NCBI GenBank assembly: GCA_029747015.1
Contig: JAKOGI010000540.1
Coordinates: 292,501 to 356,500, forward strand
Source: Carnegiea gigantea
Lineage: Eukaryota; Streptophyta; Magnoliopsida; Caryophyllales; Cactaceae
Reading direction: 5' to 3'
Length of the DNA stretch: 64,000 nt
Of this stretch, positions 49,681 to 61,329 are shown one piece after another (the stretch's first letter is position 1; each line of letters begins with the position of its first letter). The notes under the pieces are model-generated. The model ran no database searches. It was not told the DNA's origin and worked only from the letters and a program-made list of their open reading frames with translations. Both the position numbers and the translations under genes were made by a program.

Positions 49681-49838
49681 TGTACAAAACCTTACGGCTC
49701 TTAGGCTGTGGGATTGTGAGGGTTCTCCAAATAGTGAGTTTCTTCCTCGATCAGTGATTTAAGCTAAGGTTCAATCGTCTGTCGCTGCACAATTAAGGAA
49801 AATTTGTTTACACTTGAGTCGTTATATTAATTCCTTCA
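49681..49838 (+). repeat. Right LTR of the old copia element
   Basis: 158 bp, TGTACAAAACC...TTCCTTCA, roughly 80-85% identical by eye to the reassembled left LTR, which indicates an old insertion. Confidence 0.75.
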
Positions 49839-49844
49839 TGTTGT

Positions 49845-50935
49845 CCTCAGCTGCTTCACAACAGGCATTTTGCTCCAAACTCTTAAGGTTCTTTATGCAC
49901 AACCCACTAGTCGATTTACTAGTGCAAACTATACCCGGGAAACTAGAGATTTCCTCGCATTTTGGTCATATGAGCCCATAAACAATTTTTAAAAATTTGC
50001 CCAACTTTTTTAACAATAGCCTGAGGAAGAACAAAGATCAGAGGACCAGAAAGAAAACAGCTCCATTAACACTGGCTCCATAAGTGAGAACTTGGATGAA
50101 AATACGGATTCCTACTCCACAACGCTTCGATTTTGCAATTTGATTTATCCAGCAAATTGGCAGTTAGCTGTACATAACCTTGAAGGGGATACTAGCACCC
50201 CTACATACTTCAGAGGCAATACACCCTCCATAAATCCTAAAAAACCAACAATATCCTTCTTCCTATCATCATTCACTCCTCCAACGTGGATGTGTGATTT
50301 CGCTCATTAATTCGCAACCCAGACATCAGAAAATCTCTGGAAAACCATCTTTTAGCATTTAATGGAAGCTTCCTCAGCCTTACAGAAAAGCATTAAATCG
50401 TCAGCAAATACCATGTGACTCAATCTCATAGACTTGCAACCTAGATGGAACTTGTAACCTGGGCTAGTAGTTGCATGCATCATTGATTTTTGTGAAGTAA
50501 TCTATGTCAATGACAGAGCGAGATAATGGTCTCCCTGTCAGCCTGTCTAAGACTTTAATAATAAAACCCCTTAAACTAGCCGTGAACCCCACCATTAATA
50601 CAAATAAAGAAAGCTGTAATAGTCACACGAGTCATGTCCCATCTCCTAAATACATACGGGAAGCACAGACCTCTTCATCAATGAAATCTCAATGAATTGA
50701 ATACCTAGGGCTCATATGCTTTCTTTTATATCCCCATGGAAGTTCCAGGCATACCATTGCACTACGTACGAAGCTAACTCCCTACTCGGCACAAATGCAT
50801 TTTGGCGAGTACTACTCAAATCAGGTGGCAGAGCTTTCAATCTTTTGCAGAGAATAATATTATAAATGCACTTATAAATTGTGTTACAACACACAATAGG
50901 CCTAAATACTCCCCCAAGCATAGGGTTTTTAAACT
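49845..50935 (-). pseudogene. LINE (L1-type) reverse transcriptase remnant
   Basis: Read on the minus strand, fragments in shifting frames follow the order of a plant L1 RT. They are FRPIVCCNTIYKCIYNIILC and LPPDLSSTRQNAFVPSREL (near 50,900-50,780), SHMVFADDLMLFC (the FADD catalytic motif, near 50,400), VGGVNDDRKKDIV and LPLKYVGV (near 50,250-50,200), and LPQAIVKKVGQIF (near 50,010). Many stops and frameshifts are present. The 3' end abuts the right LTR of the old copia element, which probably truncated it. Confidence 0.75.
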
Positions 50936-51380
50936 TTAGCTTGAGTACAATATCGGTGGCATTTACCTAATGCAGCAGTTTACCACTTTAGGAAAATTCC
51001 ATCACAGCTTAGGTCACTAAGGCACCAGCAGCCTTCCAATTTCAGTTTTTGCTATATTACTCGACCCCCATATGTTCTAGAGCATCTAAATCAATGCAGC
51101 ACACACAAAATTAGGACACCACATAGTCAAACTTTGGAGCAAGTTTCCCATCTAATTCTCAATGTGTCCTTATAATGTCTACTAAAAAGCAAACTTCAAA
51201 GACTACCATATCAAAATTCAGTTCCACCCCACATTAGGAGGAGGAAGGGGGTTCATAAAATTTCTACATAACAGGCACTACAAAGAATGAAACAATAAGC
51301 CCTAGGTAGTGCGACATGTATCGCCTTGCTGACCTATCAACCCACGATTTCTTTCTTGTGGGGTTCTTTTACTCAGCTAG
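50936..51380. other. Probable 3' untranslated and downstream region of RBP47
   Basis: No coding potential is seen. The stretch immediately downstream of the RBP47 stop (below 51,381 on the minus strand) is the expected 3' UTR. I cannot place the polyadenylation site. Confidence 0.35.
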
Positions 51381-54300
51381 CTAGCTTACTTGTTGCTGAC
51401 TGCCGTACACAGGGTAGGCTCCATAAGCTGCAGCTGCAGCAGCATACATGGTTGGATCATGAGGTTGAGGTATAGCATATCCATAGCCATCATACATGTG
51501 CCCACCATAGTACCCTCCATTCCACTGATTCGCATAATCACCTCTTGACTGCAAAGCAACAAACAGGAAACAAGTGAAATCAAGTCCAGGGGAAAAGCAG
51601 GGCCATAAACAACAAAACCAAATCTTGAACTCTTGAATTAAACCTATAAAATGGGACAGAAGACATTGCGGTATATTTTTGTCAAACCAATTTAGGGTCA
51701 TGTCATTTTCGGCTGGGTTGTTTGAGATTGCTGATGGTTTCTAATAATCTTCACAAGGAACCTGAAGCAGATTTTTGGGTCAAGTTCATTAGACTCGAGC
51801 AGCTTCTGAAAAAAAGGAGTTCTATTGGTCAAGCAAATGCTAGGCAAGTTCATCCAACTCAGTCTCAGGTTGAATTGTGTAGGCTTGGGCATCGTTATGA
51901 GCTAACCGGATCATGTAAATCAACATTGGCATGTCTAATCTGAACAAAGAGGAACATAGGAGGGAAGGGAATAGAGGTAACAAAGAAGAAAGAGCAAGTA
52001 CCTGTTTATTGGCTGGATTACGGCCCCAAGATAGGCGCACAGTTTGCTTGCCTATTACAGTCCCATTCAACTTGCCTAATGCCTCTTCTGCATTTCCTCT
52101 GCATTGTACACGTAATATCAGTTAATAAATCTTACTATAACTGAGGCTACTTGAAATTAATGTATCACGTCAACCAAAGAATTCATTGATGAGCCATATC
52201 TTCTGTAGTAACAAGTACTCGGCTCACCTGTTTGCGAATTGGACAAATCCACACCCTTTGCCTACTGGGATTTTCACAGAAATTATTTCACCATACTGGG
52301 AAAAGGGCTGCCTGAGTTCCACATCTGTTACGCTAGGATCGAGCCCTCCAACAAATATCTACAAACCAATGCAAGCTTGCCAGGAAAGCTAAATTTTCTA
52401 CTAAGTCAATAATCATAATCACATACAAAAATAACTCACTGTAGTGTTCGAACTATCTCCATCAGATTGTGACCCCTGGGCAGAAGTGCCATTTGATGCG
52501 TATCCACCTAGCACAAGCAACCACAATAGAAAATTCTTAACGTTAAAGCTCATTAGCTTCAATTACTTTAGCTGAACTTTGGGAGAACAGAGGACACAGT
52601 AAGCAAAAACCAGAGCTTCTGCACTCTGTTTCTCATTGTTTTCTTCCTCTGTTCGTCATTGTTTTCTTGCAGCAAACCAGCACAAGCAAAGTAGCTTCAT
52701 GATGGACATTTTAGATGAGCAAAATAAGCAAAGTAACCCGGGGGGGTGAAATCAGAAACACACAAGAATTTTCTCAATAGTAGCTCAATTATTCATAGGC
52801 ATAATGCATGCCATACAGTTTTTTGATTATTTCTTCTCCATGAATCCCAACATTTTGGTAAGCAAGTATGCAATGAAAGTATTCTCCTTCTTCGTGTACC
52901 ATATTAAGTGACACAACAAAGGCTCAACAATTTACACAACAAATGCTCAACAATTTACTTGCATTAGTGCATACACGAAACAACAATCATTGTCACAAGT
53001 CATGCATCACAATTTCAGCTTTCTCAAGACACATATCTCACTATGCCACAAATTATCACCAGAGGCTCAAATCCTGGCAAATCCCTAAGTTTCCAACCTT
53101 GTGAAATAAAATCTCACTGTATCCCACATGTGTAAAAACTAATTGACCACGAAACATTCAACAATTTGCAAACTCTTGAAAATTAAGACCTTGGACAATG
53201 AATTAAATAGAAGCACTGAAAAGTAAACCCTTAATCCTATGAAACTGCCATATTTGCGAATGTACCCCTAAAAAGGACATCGTTAATCTTCGCATTTCAG
53301 TGTAATTCTAAACTTCTAAACTTCCAAACTGCAAGGAGCTTACCAATATATAATTGTGAAAGCTGTGAATTAGAAGCGTGGCATCAAAATAGAAAACTTA
53401 ACCTTTTTCATTTTACATGAAGGGGTGAAGAATTCTAATGCTATCTAACTGGACCACATACGCTGACTTACATAAATTTTAATGGAGACCGATGAAAGAA
53501 ATTAAGCTACTGCATGGAGCTACTCTAATGAATACATTTTAACATGAAAGACATCTACACAGCATTGGATGACTACTTAATCATTACAGTCCCGTCAAAT
53601 AAGCTGCATCAGCTCACAATATGATTTATTGAAGTCAAGTGAGAAGTCATGTACTATTAACTGAAATGATCCACTAATCAGGGATAGCAATCATACGTGC
53701 CTACTGAGCCTAGGACTCAAACGTTGCAACTAAAGGCGAATGTGATTACCTTGTTGATATCCTAAAGATTTTCGAGGAGTAGCAGGACCAATGCGCATTG
53801 GCCTGGTTGAACAATAGACTCCGTTCATTTCATTCATAGCTTGGGTTCTCTCATTATCATCCCCAAACCTCACAAAACCATAACCCTTTGATCGACCAGT
53901 GTTGGCATCAATAACAACCTTTGCAGCCTTGACAGAAGGATACTTGCTTGCAAATAATTCGTGCAACATGGTATCGGTAACATCAGCCGCTAGATCCCCG
54001 ACAAATATGGAGAGATCAGAACCACTATCGTTTCGCTTGTCACCCATGCTAAAAGTTGCCCAGTTCAGACGGAAAGGTTGATCCACATTGAGCATTGGAA
54101 CTCCAGTGTAAGTCTGCAAAACCTTCTCTGCCGTAGCATGATCGGCAAATTCAACAAATCCATATCCTTCAGTTGTTCCAGTCTGTTTATTGCGGATAAT
54201 TTTCACCGATTGTATCTGCATCAGCAATGAAACCATATGGAAGTTAATACAAGGGCAACCATATCTATGAGGAAAAGACATAACCAGGGATTTAAAACAC

Positions 54301-56720
54301 GGATTCGGTCGCGTTTGCGGTTACAGTCGCGATAACATGGGAGCATTAGGATACGCTGATCGCAGAACGGATCACATCCGTTGCGGCGTGAGAAGGTTCA
54401 CATAATTTATTTTTTCATCTGTATTTGTATTTTAGTACTACAATTCATTAAGTAATACTATTTTTGTCATAGTTCTTATTTTACTAGATTATAATGGGCC
54501 AGCATAGTTCTTATTTTAGTACCACAATTTAACATGTTATCATAGTTCACATAAACTTACCATAAATATAACTTAAAAATAACATAATTAACATAAAATA
54601 TGATGACAATAACATATTTAACAATTTAATAACTTAGAGTGTTAATAATATCATTCACAGTAATTATTAACAACTAAAATATTATAAATATTAAAATATG
54701 ATAACAAATAACAATTTAATAATATAGAATGTTAATAATTAAGCACCTCCAACATTTGTTGGCCCCGCCATTTCCTAATTTTTTGCAAAACCAAAGCATT
54801 TTCAATTAAAAAAAAATAAATTAACCCCAAGACTCCAGAGTTGTAGGTGCAAAGTGCAAGTCAACCCCATTAAAAAGTCAAAACCCTAATTTTATTCACT
54901 GGCCTTCGCCACTTCACCTTCCCCACTCTCCTTCGCCTTCGCCACTTCGCCTCCCAGAGCCAGAGGAACTCCTTCACCTCCCACTCCTTTGTCCTCCCCC
55001 ACTCTCTGGCGCTCTCACCGGTGATGCCTCAGTGCCGAGTCTCAAGTATCTTCATGGCCATTGGGCCACCGCTGAGTGCCCCTCACCAGCGCTACACCCC
55101 CACTCATTTGTGTCTTGAAGGTTGCTTGGTTGTTGCGAAAAAGTAAAACCATGGTTAATGAGGTATGTGTTTCTAAGCAATTCAGTTCATTACAAATTTT
55201 TACCTTTCAGATCTATTTTGACCCTCCATTTTTCACCTTCCTGATCTCCTATAATTTTTTTGGAATTTTAGTTCAAGTTATGCGTCCACGTCGCGTTATT
55301 TCCCGGCCGTCGCGGCGGTCCACCGTGAAACGGAGTTCACTCCGATTTCTCAGTGTTTTTCAGTTCGTTCAAATGTATTTCCAAGTTAACGAGGCCGTTC
55401 CGGGACGGAACGGCCGAGTTTTAAATCCCTGGACATAACAATTATTGTGCCACATGTTAAATACAAACAAAACCTATACCAGATGATGGAATGAACAAAA
55501 CCCATCGATGGTTTGCCCATACTATTGCAAAAACTCATGCTTTTAAGAGTACTACAGAAAACGAGCAATATGTAAGAACCTGCTCAGAATACAGACGCTT
55601 GAACAGAAGCATGAAAGAAGGAAACTTTTTTGAATTCAAACCATGGTAAATCAATGCACAAATTAATATTAGTATATTATACATAAGTAAACTATCACAA
55701 ATCTACCTTATTGAATGTTTCCATAATCCGTAGATAACTATCACGACCTACATCATTCAATATTCCACAAATAACAAGTGCCAGTAACAGCAAGACTGGA
55801 GATCGGAACATGACATCACTGATCAGAAACCAAGATTCCAGCCAGAATTTTTCCTTAAATGGGGAAGCAGCTTAATTCGTACTCATATTTCCTGAAAAGG
55901 GAAAAATCAATGCCCAAAGTAGAAACTGCCCAAATTTTTTTTTTCAGGATCTGAATCAATCGGTGTAGCTAAAAAGTAGTCAAAAACCAAAGTATCTGAG
56001 CATCAAAAGCTGCCAACTTTCTGACAATCAAAACCAATCAAAGTCGACACCTTTCAATCGTCAGAGACTCAGATCACACCACGTTGGAGCTCAAAAAGGA
56101 TCTATCTTAAGAACACCAGCACGAATCAACAACAAATCCATAAACCAATTCAACGAACGCAATCATTAGACAAATCACCGCAGCGAAAAGCACTCAAACA
56201 AGATGGAAATACAATAACTTGATAGAGTAAAAAGATTAACAAAAGAAATCAAGCAAGCCCAGAATTCAAACAATATACAATCAAAAAAGACAATGAGAGA
56301 AGTATATATGACCTCGCCAGCAGAGCTAAAGCAGGCGCTAAGGTAGACCTCATCCATCCAATGGTGCAAGTCGCCGACCCAGATGGTCTTATTCTCAGCA
56401 TCATTATTAGTGTTATTGTTATTATTATTGCTGCCGTTGTTGTTCTTACTGTTATTTCCATTACCATTATAGGGATGGTGGTTATTCCTCTGCTGGTGAT
56501 GATGTTGGGCGGCGGCCGGCGGCGGAGGTTGCATATAGGGATGGTACGCCGCCATGTAGGGCGGCGGAGGAGGCGCGTAGTGCTGCGGCATCATCTGGTG
56601 CTGCATTACCATCGCCGCCGCCGGATACTGCATCGCCATCCAAGGTCCCGGCGCCTGGGGTGGCAGCGGCGCCGGCTGGGGCGGCTGCTGATCGGTGGAG
56701 GAGCTACCAGTTGGTTGCAT
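51381..56720 (-). CDS. RBP47: RBP47-type RNA-binding protein with three RRMs
   Basis: Six coding exons on the minus strand: 56,720-56,313; 54,215-53,750; 52,507-52,440; 52,358-52,228; 52,098-52,002; 51,548-51,381. All introns have GT...AG borders and the phases join, giving 445 residues, the usual RBP47 length. Residues 1-110 are Pro/Gln/His-rich then Asn-rich, a low-complexity region of the kind linked to granule assembly. RRM1 is about 111-190 (IWVGDL, GYGFVEFA), RRM2 about 204-282 (IFVGDL, GYGFVRFG) and RRM3 about 314-388 (IFVGGL, CGFVQFA). The tail is Gly/Tyr/Ala-rich and ends YGSQQQVS. Family members bind U-rich or poly(A) RNA in the nucleus and move to stress granules. The start is the only ATG before the conserved N-terminal region. 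Intron 1 (2.1 kb) contains a hAT insertion, and intron 2 is 1.2 kb. No damage is seen in the coding sequence. Confidence 0.93.
54285..55431. mobile_element. Non-autonomous hAT-type transposon in RBP47 intron 1
   Basis: Ends are CAGGGATTTAAAACAC and, reverse complemented, CAGGGATTTAAAACTC, giving a 14-bp perfect inverted repeat extended by CGG. They are flanked by GACATAAC at 54,277-54,284 and 55,432-55,439, a perfect 8-bp duplication as made by hAT transposases. The 1,147-bp body has no transposase. Its right half (54,890-55,150) is CT-rich and contains ATGGTTAATGAG|GTATGTG, which could be a leftover first exon and splice donor of the parent element. Both ends beyond the inverted repeat are unusually rich in CG (GGTCGCG, CGTCGCGGCGG). 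Confidence 0.9.
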
Positions 56721-57110
56721 TTTTTTTTCTGGGCTCCTTTATTTTCTCTCTCTCTCTCTTAGCCCTGTTTTCGTCTTTATTGAGAAATTCGGAACCCAAT
56801 CGACGCTCGGTGCGTGTGAAGATTTGGTGGGAAATTGGCACTGAGGGGGGGGGGGGGGGGGGGGGGGGGGGGAGGGGAGAGAGGGCTTTTGGAGAGGGGG
56901 GAGGGGAAGATGGAGGCTGTGCTGATGGACTAGATAATAGAGATGATTTATTCGGGAGCAACGAGGTCTCGTCATGTGGGATTTCGCCCTCACTCATTCT
57001 AACGCGGCTCGCTCTGTGTCTTGCGCCGTTGGATTCATTGCCTCCGCGTTCATCTCTGCCGTTAATCGTACGGTGCCCATAACTATGAGATGGGCATGTT
57101 GTCAAATTGA
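56721..57110 (-). promoter_or_regulatory. RBP47 5' leader and promoter region
   Basis: Directly upstream of the ATG (minus strand) are an A9 run, AGAGAGAGAGAG, a C28 run and CT-rich sequence typical of plant leaders. Long frames here come from poly-Pro reading of the C run and are not genes. I could not pick a convincing TATA box. Confidence 0.45.
56845..56872 (+). repeat. Homopolymer of 28 G (C28 on the RBP47 sense strand)
   Basis: 28 consecutive G, followed by AGGGGAGAG and further G runs (GGAGAGGGGGGAGGGG). It lies 125-152 bases upstream of the RBP47 start codon. The true length may be uncertain because such runs are hard to sequence. Confidence 0.9.
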
Positions 57111-57650
57111 CATTTATTTTTTTTTGTTTTTTGCTTCTTATTTTGTTTCCTCTCCCATCGGGAATTGCGAGTGTCGAATAACTGAAGTATCTGTTGGTTC
57201 TGTTTCAGAATTAGTTAGACTAGGTTTTAAAAAAATAATAATAATAATAAGAGAACTAGTTATACTAGTTGACTTAATTTCAAGTTTAATTATAATTATT
57301 TTAGAATAGACTTTTTTCAACATAGTTTTTGGCATTTAAAAGGCTTGAACTCAATAAATTACATATGAAAAACAAGTATAAATTACTTGAACCAACTTGC
57401 CTTGGCGTTACAATTGTAGTTAATGAGTATTATTTATTGTATAATTTAGTATGTCAGCGACGTAAAATTGTGGAGGGTGTCAACCAATTTGATAGAAAAA
57501 GTGTTGGTCCCAAAAGTAGGATTATGTTATCACAAAGAGAAGTCAATATGGTGACAATGAAAAACTTTTTACACTTAAAAACTTTAACTCTGATAATAGT
57601 AGAACAAGGCAATAAGTGGAAAGTTAAAGTGAGCGTGATAAAACAATAAA
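57111..57650. other. AT-rich intergenic DNA, no gene supported
   Basis: Only a 106-codon plus-strand frame (57,329-57,649) without recognisable motif or codon character is present. I do not consider it a gene. Confidence 0.4.
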
Positions 57651-58190
57651 ATAAATCAAAGTAGCTTTGATTAGTAAGAGAATATAAGCACTCAAAGATA
57701 AATCAAAGCAGACACGATATTGTTACGAAGTGTACCCATTCAATAGGGTTACATCTCCACCTCAGGCTCCTCCGATACTTAGGATTTCAACACTTGCATT
57801 AACTCCTGAGTTACAACGTGTCAGTATAAACTCTCAAGCTCGCTGATGATACATGTTAGAGCTGACTTTTAAATATTGATAAGCTATTTAAGGCTCCTTG
57901 TGAACATACTTCCATAAGGTTCCTCTTAGGCTCCCATGTCAAAGTTCATTCTTGAATTTTGACACTATGCCTAAGGTCTCTTATGAGCTTACTTGCCCAA
58001 AGTCTCTTGTGGGCTAGCAATAATCGTTTATAAGAGAATTCTCTCAACTCTCTTACTTCACAAGTATTATGACACAAGTGAAGCACAACATTTGAGACGA
58101 GAACACCAAGAATAATATGAGTTGAAAAATTGGTTGTATTGCTCTTGCATTCCTCTTTGACAGTTAGGTATTCTACTCATATAGCTCTCA
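57651..58190 (-). repeat. Possible copia LTR fragment
   Basis: On the minus strand, GAGGTGGAGATGTAACCC followed by TTCGTAACAATATCGTGTCTGC and TTTGATTTATC resembles the layout near the 3' end of Sirevirus-type LTRs in this window (a cue, then ATCGTGTGTGC and TTTATTTCC). No partner, primer site or duplication was found. Confidence 0.3.
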
Positions 58191-58240
58191 ACTTTCTTCA
58201 CTGCTGGAAGTGACAATTAGCCATTGGAACAAAACATAGT

Positions 58241-58973
58241 TAGGGATCGGCCTTGTACCCAAACCCAAAAAGCTCGCCTCAAATTCGCCCCATTTATAGT
58301 AGATATGAGTACGAAAAATTGGAAAAAAGGGGTATGGGGTGCGGGTGCGCTGAAAACTGGTATGGGTATGGATATGAGTTTGGGTATACACATCAGCCGC
58401 CGCACACCATATCCATCCCGTACCCGAAATTTTTTGGAGGATAAAATAAATTGTTGGATAGAGTTTTGGCCTTTGAACGTTGGTAATTCGTTTAAAAAAA
58501 AAGGCCCCATGCCCCAACCTATCCCCAACTATGCAATGTATCCATTTATGTCGCTCATTTACTATGCCAATACATGAAGTCTCATGACTCGCGATCACAA
58601 ACCTAAAATCCTAACTTACTCATTTCAGTCATTTTCAGAATGCAATTTTTGTTCATGAGCTAAGCATAAACTCTTGCATTTAATCCAATGGGGATTGTAC
58701 TTCTTTAGAATATTTTAACTAGTTGAATTTAGTTCTATAAATTTCTTTAGATAAAAGAAATTATAAAAGAAATTATCGTACCTGATGGGTATTATATTCT
58801 AATATTTGTACATACCCAAATAAAATCCGAAACACCCAAAATACCTCATGGATATGAGTACGGGTATGGAGATAGATTTTGAAAACCCAATGGATATGAG
58901 TATGGATATGAAGATGACTTTTGAAAATGAATATGAATGCAGGTATATTTCCACTGCTCCACTCTCATCCCTA
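58241..58973. mobile_element. Degenerate non-autonomous hAT-like element
   Basis: Ends are TAGGGATCGG and, reverse complemented, TAGGGATGAG. The 8-bp flanks AACATAGT and AAGACAGT match at six positions. The interior is rich in GGTATGGATATGAG-type short repeats, common in plant hAT MITEs beginning TAGGGATG. The open frames here are short-repeat artefacts. Confidence 0.5.
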
Positions 58974-61309
58974 AAGACAGTAAGTTTCCTTTAGTAATCT
59001 TCAAAATGTAGTGCAGCAGTGAGGGTCTCTGATCTTGATAAGCTTTAGCCAAAGCTCCAGAGACAAATCTCGTTTTGCTCTGGCTGCTCTTTAGGTCATG
59101 TTGTCTTGATTAACAGAATATTAAATGTATAAGTTGTTCAAGACCGTTATGGCAAAGGTAGCTCGAAAACATTCAACCTTTGCACCAAATTTTATTTTAA
59201 AACAGAATTAGGCCAAGCTACTTTTCTGTCCTTGAGGTAAACAGTTTTCCAAATCGACAGTTTTCCAAATCGACAGTGCTTTTGAACATTCAACTTAATT
59301 AAATCGCTTTTGGCTTGAATCTTTTTTGCTTGCACATATTTAGCCTATTCCTTTGCACAAATTCGAACCAACTATGCTGAAAAATGTTTTGCCAATCTTG
59401 ATATAAGAAGATTAATAAATATAACACATTTTGATAAATATATTCTCATTTTAGTTTTAATGATTTGTATAAGATTTGTGATGAGTCTATAAAAGAAAAT
59501 GTCCTATTTTTCCAGATTTTAGATAGTAATAATTCCTTCATGATCGTCACTTGCAAAATTTGTGTAGATAAAAAATTTTAGGCTTAATTAATTATGCTTA
59601 AATTAAAATTGGATTGCTGGAATAATTTCACCTTAGATGACTGGTACTGGGCGATTGTCAGGGGCACAAGGTCTAATGAGTCTGATGCTTAGAGTCATTC
59701 TATTTTTAGTCAAGCTGGTTTGACTTTGGATTTTGAGAAACTTTAAGTCCGAAGGTTATTTTAGGCTGTCAAATTTGATATTTTGCTATATCTTCATAGT
59801 AACTTGACCAACCTTTGTTTATCACTTTACTTATAGTCAACTGTGCATGATTTGACTCTTTGAGTTGTCATGACTAAGAACAATCATAAGAGATTATTTA
59901 AACCGAGCATGATTAATACACAATTCTATCTTTCATACAAATGAATTTGACTTAATCAAAACATCTATGGAGATAAGTATGGTTACTTAACTCAGACAAT
60001 AAAACTCAAGGTGAGTGATTCCAACAAAAAGTCAGCAAAATGGTGAGTTAATAACTAACGGGAGGATTAGGGCAAGGATGACTGGAGAACAAGTTAGAGA
60101 AAATAGAGAGACTTGCAAAAGATTGACCTCCAAAGAAAGACAACACGAGTGATTTGTTCCAAATTGTTTATTTTCAGTCATATTGGTAGAGAAAATTTTA
60201 ATGTAGTCTTTGGTGAGAACATCTAGAGTGATATTTAGCATTTTGAATATGTAAAATATTTATCTATCAAATATTAATGTTCAATGAACAATTTATTTTA
60301 AACAGAATTTAATGTTTCAAGTAGTGCTTCTAAAAGACTAATAAAACTGAGTTTTGTCATTTCAAAAGTAACGTTTCATATAATGTTTGGTAAAAATATT
60401 TTATTTTATTTTTGCAAACTATTCACATTTTTCTATGCCAAGTTATAGTAATAAGCTAAGCAGCAATTAAATTCACCGAATGCATTTTTTTATCCCCTTA
60501 TATATACAATTCTATGTGATTAAAGCTGAAGTAGAATAACTATCTACCACATAAACAACTGTCAGCTATCTGAACAATTGTTAATTACCTAACCAATGCA
60601 ACTATCTGTGAACCCCTAAGTAACCAATGTTCCTTAGTAGAGGGTCTAAGAGGAGGGAGCAAGAAGAGAACAACTGATATTTTTCGTTCTCCATCTAGAA
60701 ATATGAAGAGAATTAGCATAAATACATGATGACCAAAAAAAATGGCAATTTGGTGCCAACTCAATAATATTGACTAACTAACCAGAAACCCTTTGGTGCT
60801 TGAACACTCTACTACAAGTGAAGGAGTGAACCCAAAAATATTTCTAAGTCATAACTTGTTTCAAGATCTTGCACCGTTGATAAATAATACTACATTAATA
60901 TGCAACTGAGCTGCTTGTGCCTTAATTCTAGATACAAAGCTACTTTACTATGCTTGAGGTTATCCTTTTTATAGTGACAATGACCGACTTATATGTTTTG
61001 TTTGCTCATTAGAAATCAATTCTATTATATGAAGAGAAAGGAGCAAAGATAGATACGCAAGAACCGAGCTTTGTATCTTAGTGTATGGTTTCTATTCATG
61101 GGTATGCATGTGCATGACATATATTACACAAGGAGGATGAGAAAAGCAAGCTAACCCTTATCCTAAAGCATACTTGGTGGCTAAGCAAGCAGCTAGCATA
61201 TCTTGAAGGTACAATATTATCACTTAAGGATACAATATTATCACAATATTGTCACTTAAGGAAATAAAAATATTTACACAATATCATATAGAATATTATC
61301 TATTCTATC
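58974..61309. other. AT-rich DNA, largely unassigned; right part probably LTR of the copia remnant
   Basis: No coding, RNA gene or clear repeat is seen from 58,974 to about 60,600. Leftwards from 61,310 the minus strand begins TGATAGAATAGATAAT directly after a purine tract, so several hundred bases here are probably the 3' LTR of the copia remnant that follows. I cannot locate its end. Confidence 0.35.
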
Positions 61310-61320
61310 ACTTCCCCTTA
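61310..61320 (-). other. Polypurine tract and LTR start of the copia remnant
   Basis: The minus strand reads AACTTAAGGGGAAG then TGATAGAATAG. The tract follows the RNase H end (FQLKG-like) by a few codons, as in intact copia elements. Confidence 0.55.
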
Positions 61321-61329
61321 AGTTGGAAC

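Larger units (their letters stand above)
29189..49838 (+). mobile_element. Old Ty1/copia element with 158-bp LTRs, carrying two nested insertions
   Basis: A left LTR (29,189-29,246 plus 39,289-39,388) and a right LTR (49,681-49,838) are both exactly 158 bp once the insertion is removed. They start TGCACAAAACC or TGTACAAAACC and end TTCCTTCA. A degraded primer site (TGGTATTAAATC) follows the left LTR. The interior has decayed copia gag, protease and pre-integrase sequences. Without the 10.0-kb Sirevirus and 3.1-kb solo LTR the element is about 7.5 kb. The outer flanks (TCCCT and TGTTG) do not match, and the DNA on each side belongs to different sequences, so its borders have been rearranged. 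Confidence 0.75.

Noticed and set aside
55076..55438. 120-codon plus-strand ORF inside the hAT insertion as a captured gene
   Set aside because: No protein similarity recognised and it runs through the inverted-repeat end; at most it marks a remnant of the parent element's first exon.
56704..57105. Poly-Pro ORFs upstream of RBP47
   Set aside because: They are produced by reading the C28 run and neighbouring C-rich leader.
57329..57649. 106-codon ORF upstream of RBP47
   Set aside because: No motif, AT-rich composition like its surroundings, and no promoter or splice context; chance is likely.
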